Shown in pieces: positions 35,542 through 46,906 of a stretch of 64,000 bases of DNA. Both the position numbers and the translations under genes were made by a program. Under the pieces are notes generated by a model that saw only the letters and a program-made list of their open reading frames with translations, ran no database searches and had not been told where the DNA came from. Numbering within the stretch: the stretch's first letter is position 1; every line of letters starts with the position of its first letter. Source of the DNA: Zarea fungicola (lineage: Eukaryota > Ascomycota > Sordariomycetes > Hypocreales > Cordycipitaceae); contig FWCC01000305.1 in the NCBI GenBank assembly GCA_900169235.1, positions 62,001 to 126,000 on the forward strand, read 5' to 3'.

Positions 35542-36635
35542 TTTCAGTTCAAGCAAAAAAAAAATCGCGGGAGTAAAGAAATAAGCGGCGTCAATCGATT
35601 TGCACCCCTTAATAGTATTATAGACGCAAACTTGGATAGAAATCAAGACCAAAAGTATTCATACCAAGGGAGTATCGACGTTTTCCTTTCCTCCTTCCTG
35701 TTACATGTTAGTTAGTTGTTGCATATGATGAGGCTGTTTTCAGTCCTGCGCAGGGCGGCCCCGAACACTAACTATCATGAGTTGGTTCGTGCGCTTGTTC
35801 TCCCGTACCACCGCCGTAGACGGAGTTTTTCACAGCACAGAGTCTATAACAGATGATTTGTTGGCAACATGATATGTAAGATGAGGCCGCGTCATCAAGT
35901 AACGCAGCAAATCTGCTCGGCCGGTTCTAGGCTGGACCGATCGATTGTCAAGTCGAAGACTTTGAGCGGCGGTGGAATTTGCGTAGAGTTGTGCCCAACC
36001 CTAGCATCTATCCGATAATTGGTAGATTCACCTCCCTTGTGTACCATGATACGGGCATGATTTTAAGCTCTTGTTACCTAACATCAACAATAAAAAATGA
36101 AACCAGGCTGAGAAAGTTGGCTCTTATAATTCATTTGCAAGGCTGTCGCCATCCATTGCGGGCTCTTACTGATGACATCATGCAGGTTGTCTCCGTTGAA
36201 CAGGGAGATTCACGGTTCACAAAGTAAAACGGAGTTGATACCATTTTCGCCAAGATTGCGCCTGATGCCTATCTCTCGCCTCTCAAATAATGTTATGCTT
36301 GGCATGGAAGGCTCATCGAATACTCCAGCTCGTTCCCATCAGCCGATAGATGTTCTTGTTGGTGGCGGAGATGTCCACGCCTCGAATCAGTCCTTCGTGT
36401 TAGAAAGATAGCGATCCAACGTCGGTTGGCAGTTCTCAGCCCTCCATACTTGGCTCTACGTTTTAGTAGACTTAAATTACGTTTATCTAACCTGATCTAT
36501 CTCTTTTTTGTTCGTCTGATCCTGTTTGCCTGTATTTTATGATAAAAAAGGATTAAATATCGTCCGGATCTTTGCAGCTTCCAACTCGTACATCATTTTA
36601 AACATATCAAAAAATAAAGCTTCTCGGCTAGAAAA
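35542..36635. promoter_or_regulatory. Bidirectional promoter between P450 and PKS
   Basis: A 1.1-kb noncoding gap with the P450 reading left and the PKS reading right, so both are driven from it. A TCCGGA palindrome is at 36563-36568 near the PKS start and a CGGCCG palindrome occurs further left, near 35920; both contain CGG triplets of the sort bound by Zn2Cys6 regulators. Short frames inside have no recognisable family. Confidence 0.5.
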
Positions 36636-39600
36636 ATGGAAAACCCAGGAACTGAAGCATTCCCCGCAATGTTGGTCTTTGGGCCACAGGCAGAGCATCC
36701 GTCAGATTCCGTGACTGATGAGCTTCGACTCGAGCTCGTCAATAGTAATGCACTCTTGGCTCTACGAGAAGCAGCACAGCAGCTACCAGTATTCTGGCAA
36801 GAGCTTGTTACTTTTGATCCTGCTCTATCACAAGTCCCTGGAAGTGAATTTTTGGGCAATATAAAGCACTGGCTTGAGGACGGTGCTGCGCTCCAGCGGC
36901 AAGAGGGAGGCTCTCCTAACCACTTTGCTCTTGCTGTCACTACTTTATTGCAATTCAGCCAGTACAGTCATTACCTGAGCTGCCTTGGCCATGACGCGCA
37001 CTCCAAGGTTGTTCAAAATTTGCAGCGAGGCGGAGCTCAAGGCTTTTGCGTTGGGTTTCTCAATGCTGTCGCTGTGGCCAGCTCACGGAATGAATCCGAT
37101 CTCGGTGCGTACGCCGCGGTTGCCCTTCGTCTTGCTGTGTGTATTGGCGCGTATGTCGATCTAGACGGCCGATATGCGTCTCCCAGAAAGGATTTCTCTG
37201 CTGTTGCTATTTTGTGGAAGGAGGCAAGCCCTGAAAATGAGAGAACAGTATCTGGTATTTTACAGCGTCTTCCCGGTGTAAGCTACCTCCCCGACCACTC
37301 TAGAGGATCAATGTCGCTCATAACAACTATTAGGCCTACATATCGAGTGTCAACGACTACTCCAGCGTGACGATTACGCTCAAAACTGAAGACATCGATC
37401 AACTAAATGAGATTTCCCATGAGAAAAACTTTCGCGTCAAGCGCATCGGTGTTCATGGCCGGTTTCATTCTACCAGGCACCTGCCAGCTGTCGAGAAAAT
37501 AATGAAGCTTGTTGCGACAACAGACAAACTCCAGTTTCCGGATGCTGCGGAGCTAAGACTTCCTCTTCTGGATACAAAAAATGGGCAGCTCATTTCTGTC
37601 GGTTCCTTGACTCGAATTGCACTTGAAAATACGCTTGTCAATGTCGCCAACTGGTCCACGACAGTGGAAGCTTCGGTTCGGAACCTGAAGCGGACCGATA
37701 CCATTCGCTACGCTGGGTTCAGCATGTTTATGCCGCCTTCGACATTGAGAAACTTGGATTTGCGTCTGCAATCCCTATTGGATCCTTCAACATCAACGCC
37801 ATTTATGAATGGGCAGCGCACTGCAAACCAACCGACTGGTGCTGTTCATGGACTCAACAGCGCGACCGAGTCCCCAGATCTGTCAAATTATCCAGCTCAT
37901 TCTATCGCAATTGTTGGCATGGCAGGCCGATTCCCAGGCGCTGATTCCGTCGATGAACTCTGGGATCTTATTATGGAGGCACGGTCAACAGTTGAACCTG
38001 CACCAGTTGAACGGCTGAACCTCCCCCAAACTGGTGCTCATGCCAACGTGCAGTGGTGGGGAAACTTTTTGAAAGACCCGACGGCATTCGATCACAAATT
38101 CTTCAGGAAATCACCTCGCGAGGCTGTAGCATGGGATCCTCAACAGCGAGTTCTACTGGAAGTCATTTACGAATCCTTGGATTCTTCTGGGTACTTTGGC
38201 GCTTCGAAATTGACCCAACCAGATGATTTTGGCTGCTATATCGGTGCTGTCATGAATAACTACTATGACAACCTGACTTGCCACACAGGTACTGCTTATG
38301 CGACCGTTGGAACCTCGCGCTGCTATCTCAGTGGCTGTATGAGCCACTATTTCGGATGGACTGGTCCGTCTTTAACGATTGATACGGCTTGCTCTTCGTC
38401 TCTTGTCGCCATCAACTCCGCCTGCCGAGCAATCTGGTCTGGGGAGTGTTCTCGGGCAGTTGCTGGTGGAACAAACGTTATATCAAGTCCGTTTGACTAC
38501 CAGAATCTTGCCGCGGCTGGTTTCCTCAGCCCATCTGGTCAGTGCAAGCCGTTCGACGCTGGGGCTGATGGCTACTGCAGAGGCGAAGGCGTCGCAGCAG
38601 TGGTTTTAAAACCACTAAAGGATGCCATCAAAGAGAATGACAATATTTTTGGGGTTATAGTAGGCTCGGCTGCCAATCAGAACCACAATATCAGTCAAAT
38701 TACGGCACCGTACTCCCCCTCCCAAGTTGATCTTTACAATAAGGTCATGAAACTCGGCGCCGTGACACCAGAAGCTATATCGTATGTCGAGGCTCATGGA
38801 ACTGGAAGTAAGTCGAGCTTCATTTTCTGGTCATACCCTGCTATTCCGATAGCTATTCAAAATTAGTGCATGAAATTTACTAACAATGGGTCTCAGCCGG
38901 TGTTGGGGATCCAATTGAGGTGCGCAGTATCCGTGATGCTTTCGGCGGATCCGATCGCAAGTCGGTGCTTCACTTTGCATCTATTAAAGGAAACATTGGC
39001 CATACTGAAGCTACAGCTGGTATTGCGGGTCTTATTAAAGTTCTTTTAATGATGAGGCACAGGCAGATACCTGCTCAAGCTAGCCATAGCAGCTTGAACC
39101 CAAAACTACCTAACTTTGCCGACCATCGCATGAAGATCCCTCTGAGTGTCGTACCCTGGAAAGCGTCGTCTTTGGTGGCATGTGTGAATAGTTACGGCGC
39201 AGCGGGAAGCAACTCTGCGTTACTGATTCGGGAGAAGCCAACCTCGGGATGCTCGATTACCCATGAACCGTTGTCGACATATCCTGTCTTCATATCTGCT
39301 GGCTCTGAGACAAGCCTTTCCAATTATTGTGCCAAACTTCTTCAATGGCTGAAGTCTTCTGCTGAAAGTGATTTGCGCCAAGACCTTGCGGCAATATTGT
39401 TTAATCTTGCCGACAGGGGGAACCATGCGCTGCAATATACCTTGGCCACTTCCGTGCGGACCTTGGCAGATTTGGAAGTCAAGCTCCGGTCTGGGGTAGA
39501 AGGCACCGGCACGACAAAAATTCCCGAGAAGTCTAAATCTTCAGTCCTCGTATTTGGTGGCCAAGAAAGTGACTTCATCGGACTCTCTGGGAGCATTTAT

Positions 39601-42600
39601 AGCATGTCCAAAGTTTTTCGCGAGCATTTAGACTCTGTCAATGATCTTCTTGTCTCGGCAGGCTTGGAGAGCATTTATCCCGCTGTTTTCGAATCCAGGT
39701 CTTTGAAAAGCCTGTCAACTCTCCATTCGGCGCTTTTTGCAGTTCAATATGCTTCTGCTATGGCATGGATCGATAGCGGGTTGCAGGTTAGCGCAGTTGT
39801 AGGACACAGCTTCGGACAGCTCACAGCTTTCTGCATCTCGGGAGTTTTATCCCTTGCCGATGCTCTTCAATTGGTAACTGGCAGAGCCTCCATCATGCAA
39901 AACTTCTGGGGCACTGAGCCAGGATCGATGCTGGTTTTGCAAGCCTCCCGAGACATTGTTCTTAGCATTCTTCACGATTTTAAACTTGAAGACAGCAGCG
40001 CTTATGTTGAAGTTGCCTGCTACAATGGCCCGGAAAGTCACGTTCTCGTTGGCTCGTCTGAGGCAATTGGTAACTTACAGTACTACGTGTCAAATCATCA
40101 TAGCTCAATTCGGATGAAAAAGCTCAACGTTACCAATGGATTCCACTCTCATTTCACGGAACCGATGCTCCCGCATCTTGATGCTTTGTCGAAGCGCCTT
40201 GATTGGAAGCAACCAAAGATATATCTAGAAACAACGGATGAGCACGGCAGCATTATTGCACCCGGATACGATATCGCATCCAAGCATACAAGGCAGCCAG
40301 TGTTCTTCGCAAATGCAATTCAGAGGCTTGCCAGCAAACTTTCACCCTGCACATGGATAGAGGCCGGCCGTGGCTCTTCTGTAATGACATTGGTGAAGAA
40401 TTCCGTGCCAAAGCCAGAATTGCACTCCTTCCACTCTCCTCAGCTCACCTCGGCGGCAGCACAGGACTCCCTTACAAGCTGCACCGTTGAGCTTTGGAAG
40501 CATGGCCATGCTGTACAGTTTTGGCCATTTAACAGACTTGAGAAATTGCAGTACAGACATCTTAGTTTGCCATCAATTCAATTTGACAAGAATCGCCACT
40601 GGCTTGCATTCACCGGAAGAACAGATGCAGCAGACGCTGAAACAAGAGCTGTGGAAGATGCTGAAGAGTGCCGTGGGCTCCTTAAATTCGTTCATTTTCA
40701 AGATGCCGTGAAGACGAAATCAGTCTTCCAGATTAATCCAAATTCTGAACGTTTTCAGAAAATGGTAGGTGGCCACGTCATGGCTGGCGAAAGTCTTGCT
40801 CCCGCATCCTTATACTTTGAGGTTGTCTCCCGCGCTGCAATGTTCCTGGAAAGTGATGGGGAGACACTCAAATTTGTGCCGACAGTAAAAAGTCTATCGA
40901 TGAGATCTCCTATTGGGGCTTCCATCACCAAACAGATCTTGCTGCTGCTGCACAGACTTGACAGCCCCACGCCATCTTGGTCCTTCTCCATCACAACACA
41001 GGAGATTGGGGATAAGCGAACAGAGCCTTTTGAACATTCAACAGGCACTGTACATCTTAGGGAAAGAAATGATGCTGAAAGCTCACGAGATTTCGCTCGA
41101 TTCCAAAGTTTAACTGGGCGCGCTCGATTGGAAAACTTAATGGGCCATCCGGATGCCGAGAAAATGCGCGGGAGCCACATCTATCGTGCTTTCAACACCG
41201 TTGTGTACTATGGAGAGCCATTTAGAGGCATTAAAGACGTGGCTTGTGTCGGCTCGGAAGCTGCAGGCAAAGTGCAAATCGCGCTGCCCGTCGACGACCC
41301 TGCTGATCAGCGCCTCTGTGACACTCCAATGACAGACAGTTTCATGCAGTTTGCGGGATTTCTGGTCAACTACTTCAACAACGCAAGTATGGAAACTGTT
41401 TACGTGTGCGGCAAGATTGAACACATTGAGATTGGGGGCGACTTTGATCCCGACGCCGTCGAGTGGCTAGTCTACTCCAACATGAGCAAAGGTGGCGAAA
41501 CCGATGCTGCTTCAGATGTGTACGTTTTCGACGCCAAAACCAAGAAAATTGTTATGATTGCGTTAGGATTTCGGTTTTCAAAAATGCAGCAGAGTACGTT
41601 GCAGCGGATGCTAAAGAGTGTCAATAAAGTCAGGCCAACCATTAGGCAACTTGTCGATGAGTTCCAGCCCCCCGCCGTAATCCCAGTCGCCCCTCTGGTT
41701 GAGAAAACAGGCGTAAAGTCCGAATCTCAATATTCTGGAAAGCGGCAGGAAATATTTCAAATTTTGTCAAATGTTACGGACGTTCCCCTTGATAAGCTCA
41801 CACACTCCTCCACCCTCGACGATTTGGGCGTAGACTCGCTGATGGCTACCGAGGTCCTCAATGACATCCGGGCGGCCTTGGGTATTACCATTGACCTCTC
41901 GAGCTTTTTGTTCTTTCCGGACGTTGAAAGTATTGTCAAGCATGTTGATGAGAGGCTTGGTTTATCTGAGGCAGACATGGCCAGCGAATCAAGCGGCGAT
42001 TCTGGTATCTCAGACATGGACGAGATACAGCCCCAGAAGGAGGAGCACAGAGAAACGTCTCCAGAATCGATCAGGACAGCTACTTCAGATCTGGTCTCTG
42101 AAAGCCAGCTAGAATTGCCATCTACTGTTTCGGCCTTTGAAGAGGTTCGGCTCAACTACGATAAGCTTGCGGAGACCACAGGGGCCGCCGGATTTTGGGA
42201 GAATGCCTATCCGCCTCAAGCTAGGCTCGTCCTTGCTTATGTGGTGGAAGCCTTTGCCGTCTTGGGTTGCGACCTACGAGCCCTAAAATCGGGGAGCCAG
42301 GTACCACCGATAAATACACTTAACAAGCACTCCCAGCTAGTCCGACAGCTCTACCGTATACTGGAAGACGGCGCGCTTGTGGCAATGACTGGGGATGGAA
42401 GTACTTTTGTTCGAACAAGCAAAGAAATCGAGGGTTCCTCTGCCGAGTCGATTTACCATGAGATTATCGATATACACCCGCAGCATGCTAGCATTAACAA
42501 GCTTGTAAGAGCAGTTGGGGCTCAGTTTGCCGCCTGTCTGCGCGGTGAAAAGGAGGGAATCCAAGTTGTATTTGGTAACCGCGAAACCAAAAAGACTCTC

Positions 42601-44364
42601 GAGGATATGTACGAATTCTCTCCTCTGCTGCGAACCCCTACACTTGTTCTGGGCAATTTTTTGGCTAGTGCCATCTCAAAGGCTAATGGAAAGGGAAAGT
42701 TTCGTCTTTTGGAGATTGGGGCTGGAACAGGTGGTACTACTCGGTACATTGTCAACCTCTTGCAGACACTAGGGGTAGACTATGAGTATTTTTATACTGA
42801 TATTAGTCAGTCGCTTGTGAATACAGCTGCAAAGAAAATGAAGGACTCTCCAGGCCTGAAGTTTGAGGTCTTGGACATTGAAAAGCCGCCTGAGGACAGG
42901 ATGCGGGGTGCATTTCATTTTGTTATTGCGACAAATTGTGTCCACGCAACGAGAGATCTGGAGACGTCACTGCGGCATACAAAGCAAATGTTACGCCCCG
43001 ACGGCGCTTTGGCGCTGATCGAAATAACAAAAAATATGTACTGGCTCGACATTGTTGTGGGACTCCTTGAAGGGTGGTGGCTATTTGAGGACGGTCGCGA
43101 GCATGCCTTGGTCAATGAGAGACACTGGGAGCGGCGTATGAAGGCTGCAGGCTTCCGCGAAGTTGCATGGAGCGATGGTGCAACTCCGGAGTCTAAGACA
43201 GTCCGGGTTATTGCCGCTTTCCGTACCAGCACTGAAACAGAGACAGAAAAACCGGTTAAGGCCGCAATGGAGACCCTTGTGTACAAGAAGATTGGTAAAC
43301 TCGAGATCAAGGCCGATGTTTATTATCCGATTGAAACCACAAGGTTTACGGATAAGGACCTTCCAGTTGGTATGTTGACACGTTTATGCCAGGTATCATC
43401 GAAATTTGAATGACCTAGTTGCTGACCAGGGCTAGCACTGATGATTCATGGTGGCAGCCACATGATTTTCAGTCGAAAGGACATAAGACCTGCTCAGACG
43501 CGCCTTTTACTTTCCAAGGGCTTCCTGCCCGTCAGCGTCGACTACCGTCTTTGTCCAGAAGTATCTTTGTCTGAGGGGGCTATGGTAGATGTCTGCGACG
43601 CTCTCGACTGGAGTCGCAACCAACTACCTGCTATTGGGCTACAGCGCTTCGGCCTGCGCATTGACGGCCAAAACTTGGTTGTGGTTGGTTGGTCATCTGG
43701 TGGGCAGCTCGCGATGTCTTTGGCCTGGACTGCGCCTCTGCGAGGTCTCCGACCCCCGTCTGCGGCCCTAGTCTTTTACGCACCGACAGACTACGAAGAT
43801 GAATGGTGGTTGCATCCAATCCATCCCAACGGTGCTCCCTACAAGGGACAAGAATACAACGTGCTTGACAGCGTACAAGAAGCACCTATCACTGGCTACG
43901 GTATCGTCGGGGCGTGGGAGGAGCCCATATCGAATCCGAACAGTATAAACGACCCGCGCTGCCGTCTCATTTTGCATATCAATTGGAAGGCTCAGACCCT
44001 TCCTGTCATCCTAAATGGTCTCCCAAGCAAGAGTAAGGCGCTCAAGGAGCATTCAGGTTGCAAAAACTGGAATGCACTTCCGCAGCCGTCTCTGGATGTT
44101 ATACAAGCTGCGAGTCCGAGGGCCCATATCTTAGACGGTACTTACATTGTCCCAACCTTCTTCATTCACGGGTCCGCAGACGACCTCATTCCATGGCAGC
44201 AAAGTCAAGGGACGTATCATACCATGATTCAAGAAGGTATTGAGTCGGATATAGTGCTCCTCGATGGGGCTCCTCACATCTGCGACTTGAGCAGCGACCC
44301 AGACTCGGAAGGATGGACAGCCACTGTCAAGGGCTACAATTTTATTTGCTCGCGAGTCAAATGA
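36636..44364 (+). CDS. Non-reducing polyketide synthase, SAT-KS-AT-PT-ACP-CMeT-esterase
   Basis: Iterative type-I NR-PKS; exons 36636-37277, 37334-38807, 38897-43369 and 43436-44364 give 2505 aa. Domains and key residues: SAT (about 1-370; Cys138 in GFCVG, His259 in GRFHS), KS (about 398-820; Cys567 in DTACSSS), AT (about 920-1220; Ser1010 in GHSFGQ), PT (about 1300-1600; His1332 in GGHVMAGESLAP, Asp1519 in MTDSF), one ACP (Ser1686 in LGVDSL), C-methyltransferase (about 1790-2150; LEIGAGTGGTTRY at about 1978) and a C-terminal alpha/beta hydrolase (about 2180-2505; IHGGSH, Ser2283 in GWSSGG, Asp in SADDL, His in GAPHICD). This order is that of the NR-PKS group making 3- or 5-methylorsellinic and dimethylorsellinic acids. 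All catalytic residues are present, so it looks functional. The exact product, starter unit and number of methylations cannot be read from sequence. Confidence 0.96.
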
Positions 44365-44719
44365 CGGGACCAGCATGAAACTCAAGTGTACATGTTTTGG
44401 AAACTAGATTATCATTTTCCGTGTAATTATCTCATTTCCCTTTCTGCGAACCTAAGTATTTGTATTCATACACTAAACCGAGGCTATCTACCATGATTGA
44501 AAAATCCTGTCGCAAGTGCCACTTGTTCCAAGACTGAAGAACTGACCCAAATCTCAGCTCATAATGAAATGATAGAATAGCAACATTAAACTAAAATTAA
44601 GCAAATTCTTTCTCCCAGTATATGCAGAGCAGTGAGCTCCTCTGCCGACACGTTGCCCTCCTTTGCCTTCTTCGTGCCCCCAATCCTGTTGAAGCCGTGC
44701 ACGAGTCGTGACAGGGCCT
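44365..44719. other. Convergent 3' intergenic region
   Basis: A 355-nt gap between the 3' ends of the PKS (+) and the MFS carrier (-). It should hold both terminators. No gene or structured repeat is seen. Confidence 0.5.
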
Positions 44720-46126
44720 TCAAACTTTGACTTTGACTGCAAAACCAGCTTTCATAACTCTCACTGCGAGAATGACCAAGCCACCCACAATCCCAGCTAC
44801 TCCGCCATACACCCACAGCGATGTCCATTCCAGAGGGTGACTGAGCCCAAGAATGGCACCGCCACTCGGTCCGCCGATGAAGAGCCCAAATCCAGCCATG
44901 GCAAATCCTTGACCAACACGAGTACCAATCATGGATTTGTTTTCTGTCAACATGCGGAAGCATACGGGAGGCAGCGCCACGACCACGCCGCTGAGGAAGC
45001 CAGTGACAATGCCCTCAACAATGATGCCAGCCTTGTTTCGTACAGCCAGCATGCACAAAACACTAATACCCAGAGCCACTGTAATGGGTGCCATTGTGTT
45101 GAAGACTCCAATTCGGTCGGACAATGCGTTGGGAGCAATTCGGCCAAGGACAGATGCAGCGTTGAAAATAGCAACCATGTAGAACGCCAATGACGTATTA
45201 GTGAAGCCGCGATTTTCGGGGTAAAATGAAATGTAGAAAATCAGAACAGCATTTCCAATAAAAACGATTAGCAAACCCAGTGTAAAAACCATGAATGGAG
45301 GGTCACGAAACGCAGACCAGTCAATTAAGGCACGAGGCTTAGGCGCCAGAACTCGGACTCGCATGACAATAAGCGGAAGGGCAAAGGCGGCCAAGGCGAT
45401 GAAGCCAATGGTGCGCACAGCCCAGGGAAATCCGACTTCTGGGATAAGGCGAGAAAGGGCAATTGGATAGATAACACCTCCCAAGGAGGAACCAGAAGAG
45501 GCAATTCCAATTGCAAGACCCATCCGAGTGGTAAAGTATGTAGGTAGTAGTGACACGGTGGGGGTGAAAAGTAATCCAGCGCCGATGCCGATACAAAAAG
45601 CCTGTGCAAGCACCACCTGCCAGAACTCCGTGCATAACGAAAGCATCATGAAACCGAAAACAATCAAGAAGCTTCCGGTGATAAGGAGCAAACGGAGATG
45701 GCCACGGTCATATACTGGTCCTGCGATGAGGCCGGCGAACTGTAAGAGGAAGCACTGGATCGAGCCAATCCAGGAGATGTTGGAAGAAGATTCGTTGAAG
45801 AGGACACCGGACTCGTAGTATGTTTGGAATACTGCAAAGGTGTTGATCATGCCCCAGGTGTTGAAGAATAGCATGAACCCAGCTGCGACCTGAAGCCATG
45901 CGAGGACGCCACCATTTGGTGGGGGCGATGGCGCGCCGGCAGCAGGTGCAGCAGGTGCAGCGTTTTTCTCAACGTCGGACTGCTTCTTGGTACCATTATC
46001 GACGTTTGCCATATCAGTTTGCTTTTGGGTACCATCCTCAGTGAAAGTGTTGCTGCTTGAACGCGGCGAAAATCCTGCAACGCCTAGTTTCAGCTCGTTC
46101 GCCGAACTGCCACCGGGGTTGGCCAT
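44720..46126 (-). CDS. MFS transporter, monocarboxylate-permease-like
   Basis: Twelve-helix major facilitator of the fungal monocarboxylate-porter-like type; 468 aa, no introns. An approximately 55-residue polar, disordered N-terminus leads into PPPNGGVLAWLQVAAGF, a typical entry to helix 1 of this subfamily. Helix 1 contains FFNTWGMINTFAVFQTYY, and a GPVYDRGHLR loop between helices 2 and 3 is conserved. A charged loop (VRVLAPKPRALIDW) separates the two six-helix halves. It is convergent with the PKS and divergent from the Zn2Cys6 regulator. By context it could export the polyketide or import a carboxylic acid; sequence does not decide. Confidence 0.93.
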   Translation of the reverse strand: MANPGGSSANELKLGVAGFSPRSSSNTFTEDGTQKQTDMANVDNGTKKQSDVEKNAAPAAPAAGAPSPPPNGGVLAWLQVAAGFMLFFNTWGMINTFAVFQTYYESGVLFNESSSNISWIGSIQCFLLQFAGLIAGPVYDRGHLRLLLITGSFLIVFGFMMLSLCTEFWQVVLAQAFCIGIGAGLLFTPTVSLLPTYFTTRMGLAIGIASSGSSLGGVIYPIALSRLIPEVGFPWAVRTIGFIALAAFALPLIVMRVRVLAPKPRALIDWSAFRDPPFMVFTLGLLIVFIGNAVLIFYISFYPENRGFTNTSLAFYMVAIFNAASVLGRIAPNALSDRIGVFNTMAPITVALGISVLCMLAVRNKAGIIVEGIVTGFLSGVVVALPPVCFRMLTENKSMIGTRVGQGFAMAGFGLFIGGPSGGAILGLSHPLEWTSLWVYGGVAGIVGGLVILAVRVMKAGFAVKVKV

Positions 46127-46906
46127 GTTGACGATGAATTAATTGAATTGCGATGTTAAAAATTAGCACGTAGAAGATTGTAACGCAGCTATCTTCTCGT
46201 TCTTGGCAGTTCTGAAAGTGTCACGTTTGTGCCAAAGAGGCGTTTTGTATCTCTCTTTGTGACGAAGTTGGAGGAGGAGGGAGGTGTGTTCTGCGTTGGC
46301 GCGGTACTCGCAAAGACAATCGATGTAATGGGCTTGATTTGAAATCAACTGACTTTGTTTAGTTGCAAAGTGAGAGTTTGAAAGGCGTCATCTAGTTGCG
46401 ACTTTCGCTTGGCGCCTGCCGCAGACTCAATCTGGCTCCAAGTAACCATCCTCCGCTGGCACGGCGGAACGGCAGTACCCAGCCAACCCCGAATTAGGCA
46501 AGTCGGCGGATCATTTCTTCGATAGCGGCGAGATCGCCCACAGTGGCGTCTTCGGAGGCTCCAGTGCTTTCTCCGCCGTTGACGGTGGAAGGGTTTGAAG
46601 GTGTACTTGTTTCAAGTACCCAAGTTGTATGTGCAACACACGTACCTCGGTGGGACACGGAAAGGTGGGGCAGAGTCTAAGAGCTGAACCAATCACATAC
46701 CCAACTATTTGCCTGCCAACAGAATCACTTGTCCTATTCCAGTTTAGTCAGCCAAACCGATTCATCACGACCGCCGCCAACGGTGTTATTCCGTGAGCAT
46801 TGCATGGCCTCGCATTGCTTCGTGAGCCAGATCCAGACAACAGAGTCGTTGACCGGGGGCCGCGTTTTTTATTGCCGGCATACGGTGACACGACCTCTCT
46901 TTTATC
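46127..46906. promoter_or_regulatory. Bidirectional promoter between MFS carrier and Zn2Cys6 regulator
   Basis: A 780-nt noncoding gap from which both genes read outward. It contains an inverted repeat TCCGC-N7-GCGGA at 46452-46468, which can also be read as everted CCG-N9-CGG, a half-site arrangement used by some Zn2Cys6 factors. Further isolated CGG/CCG triplets lie at about 46500-46580. Autoregulation by the neighbouring factor is a reasonable guess, not shown. Confidence 0.5.
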
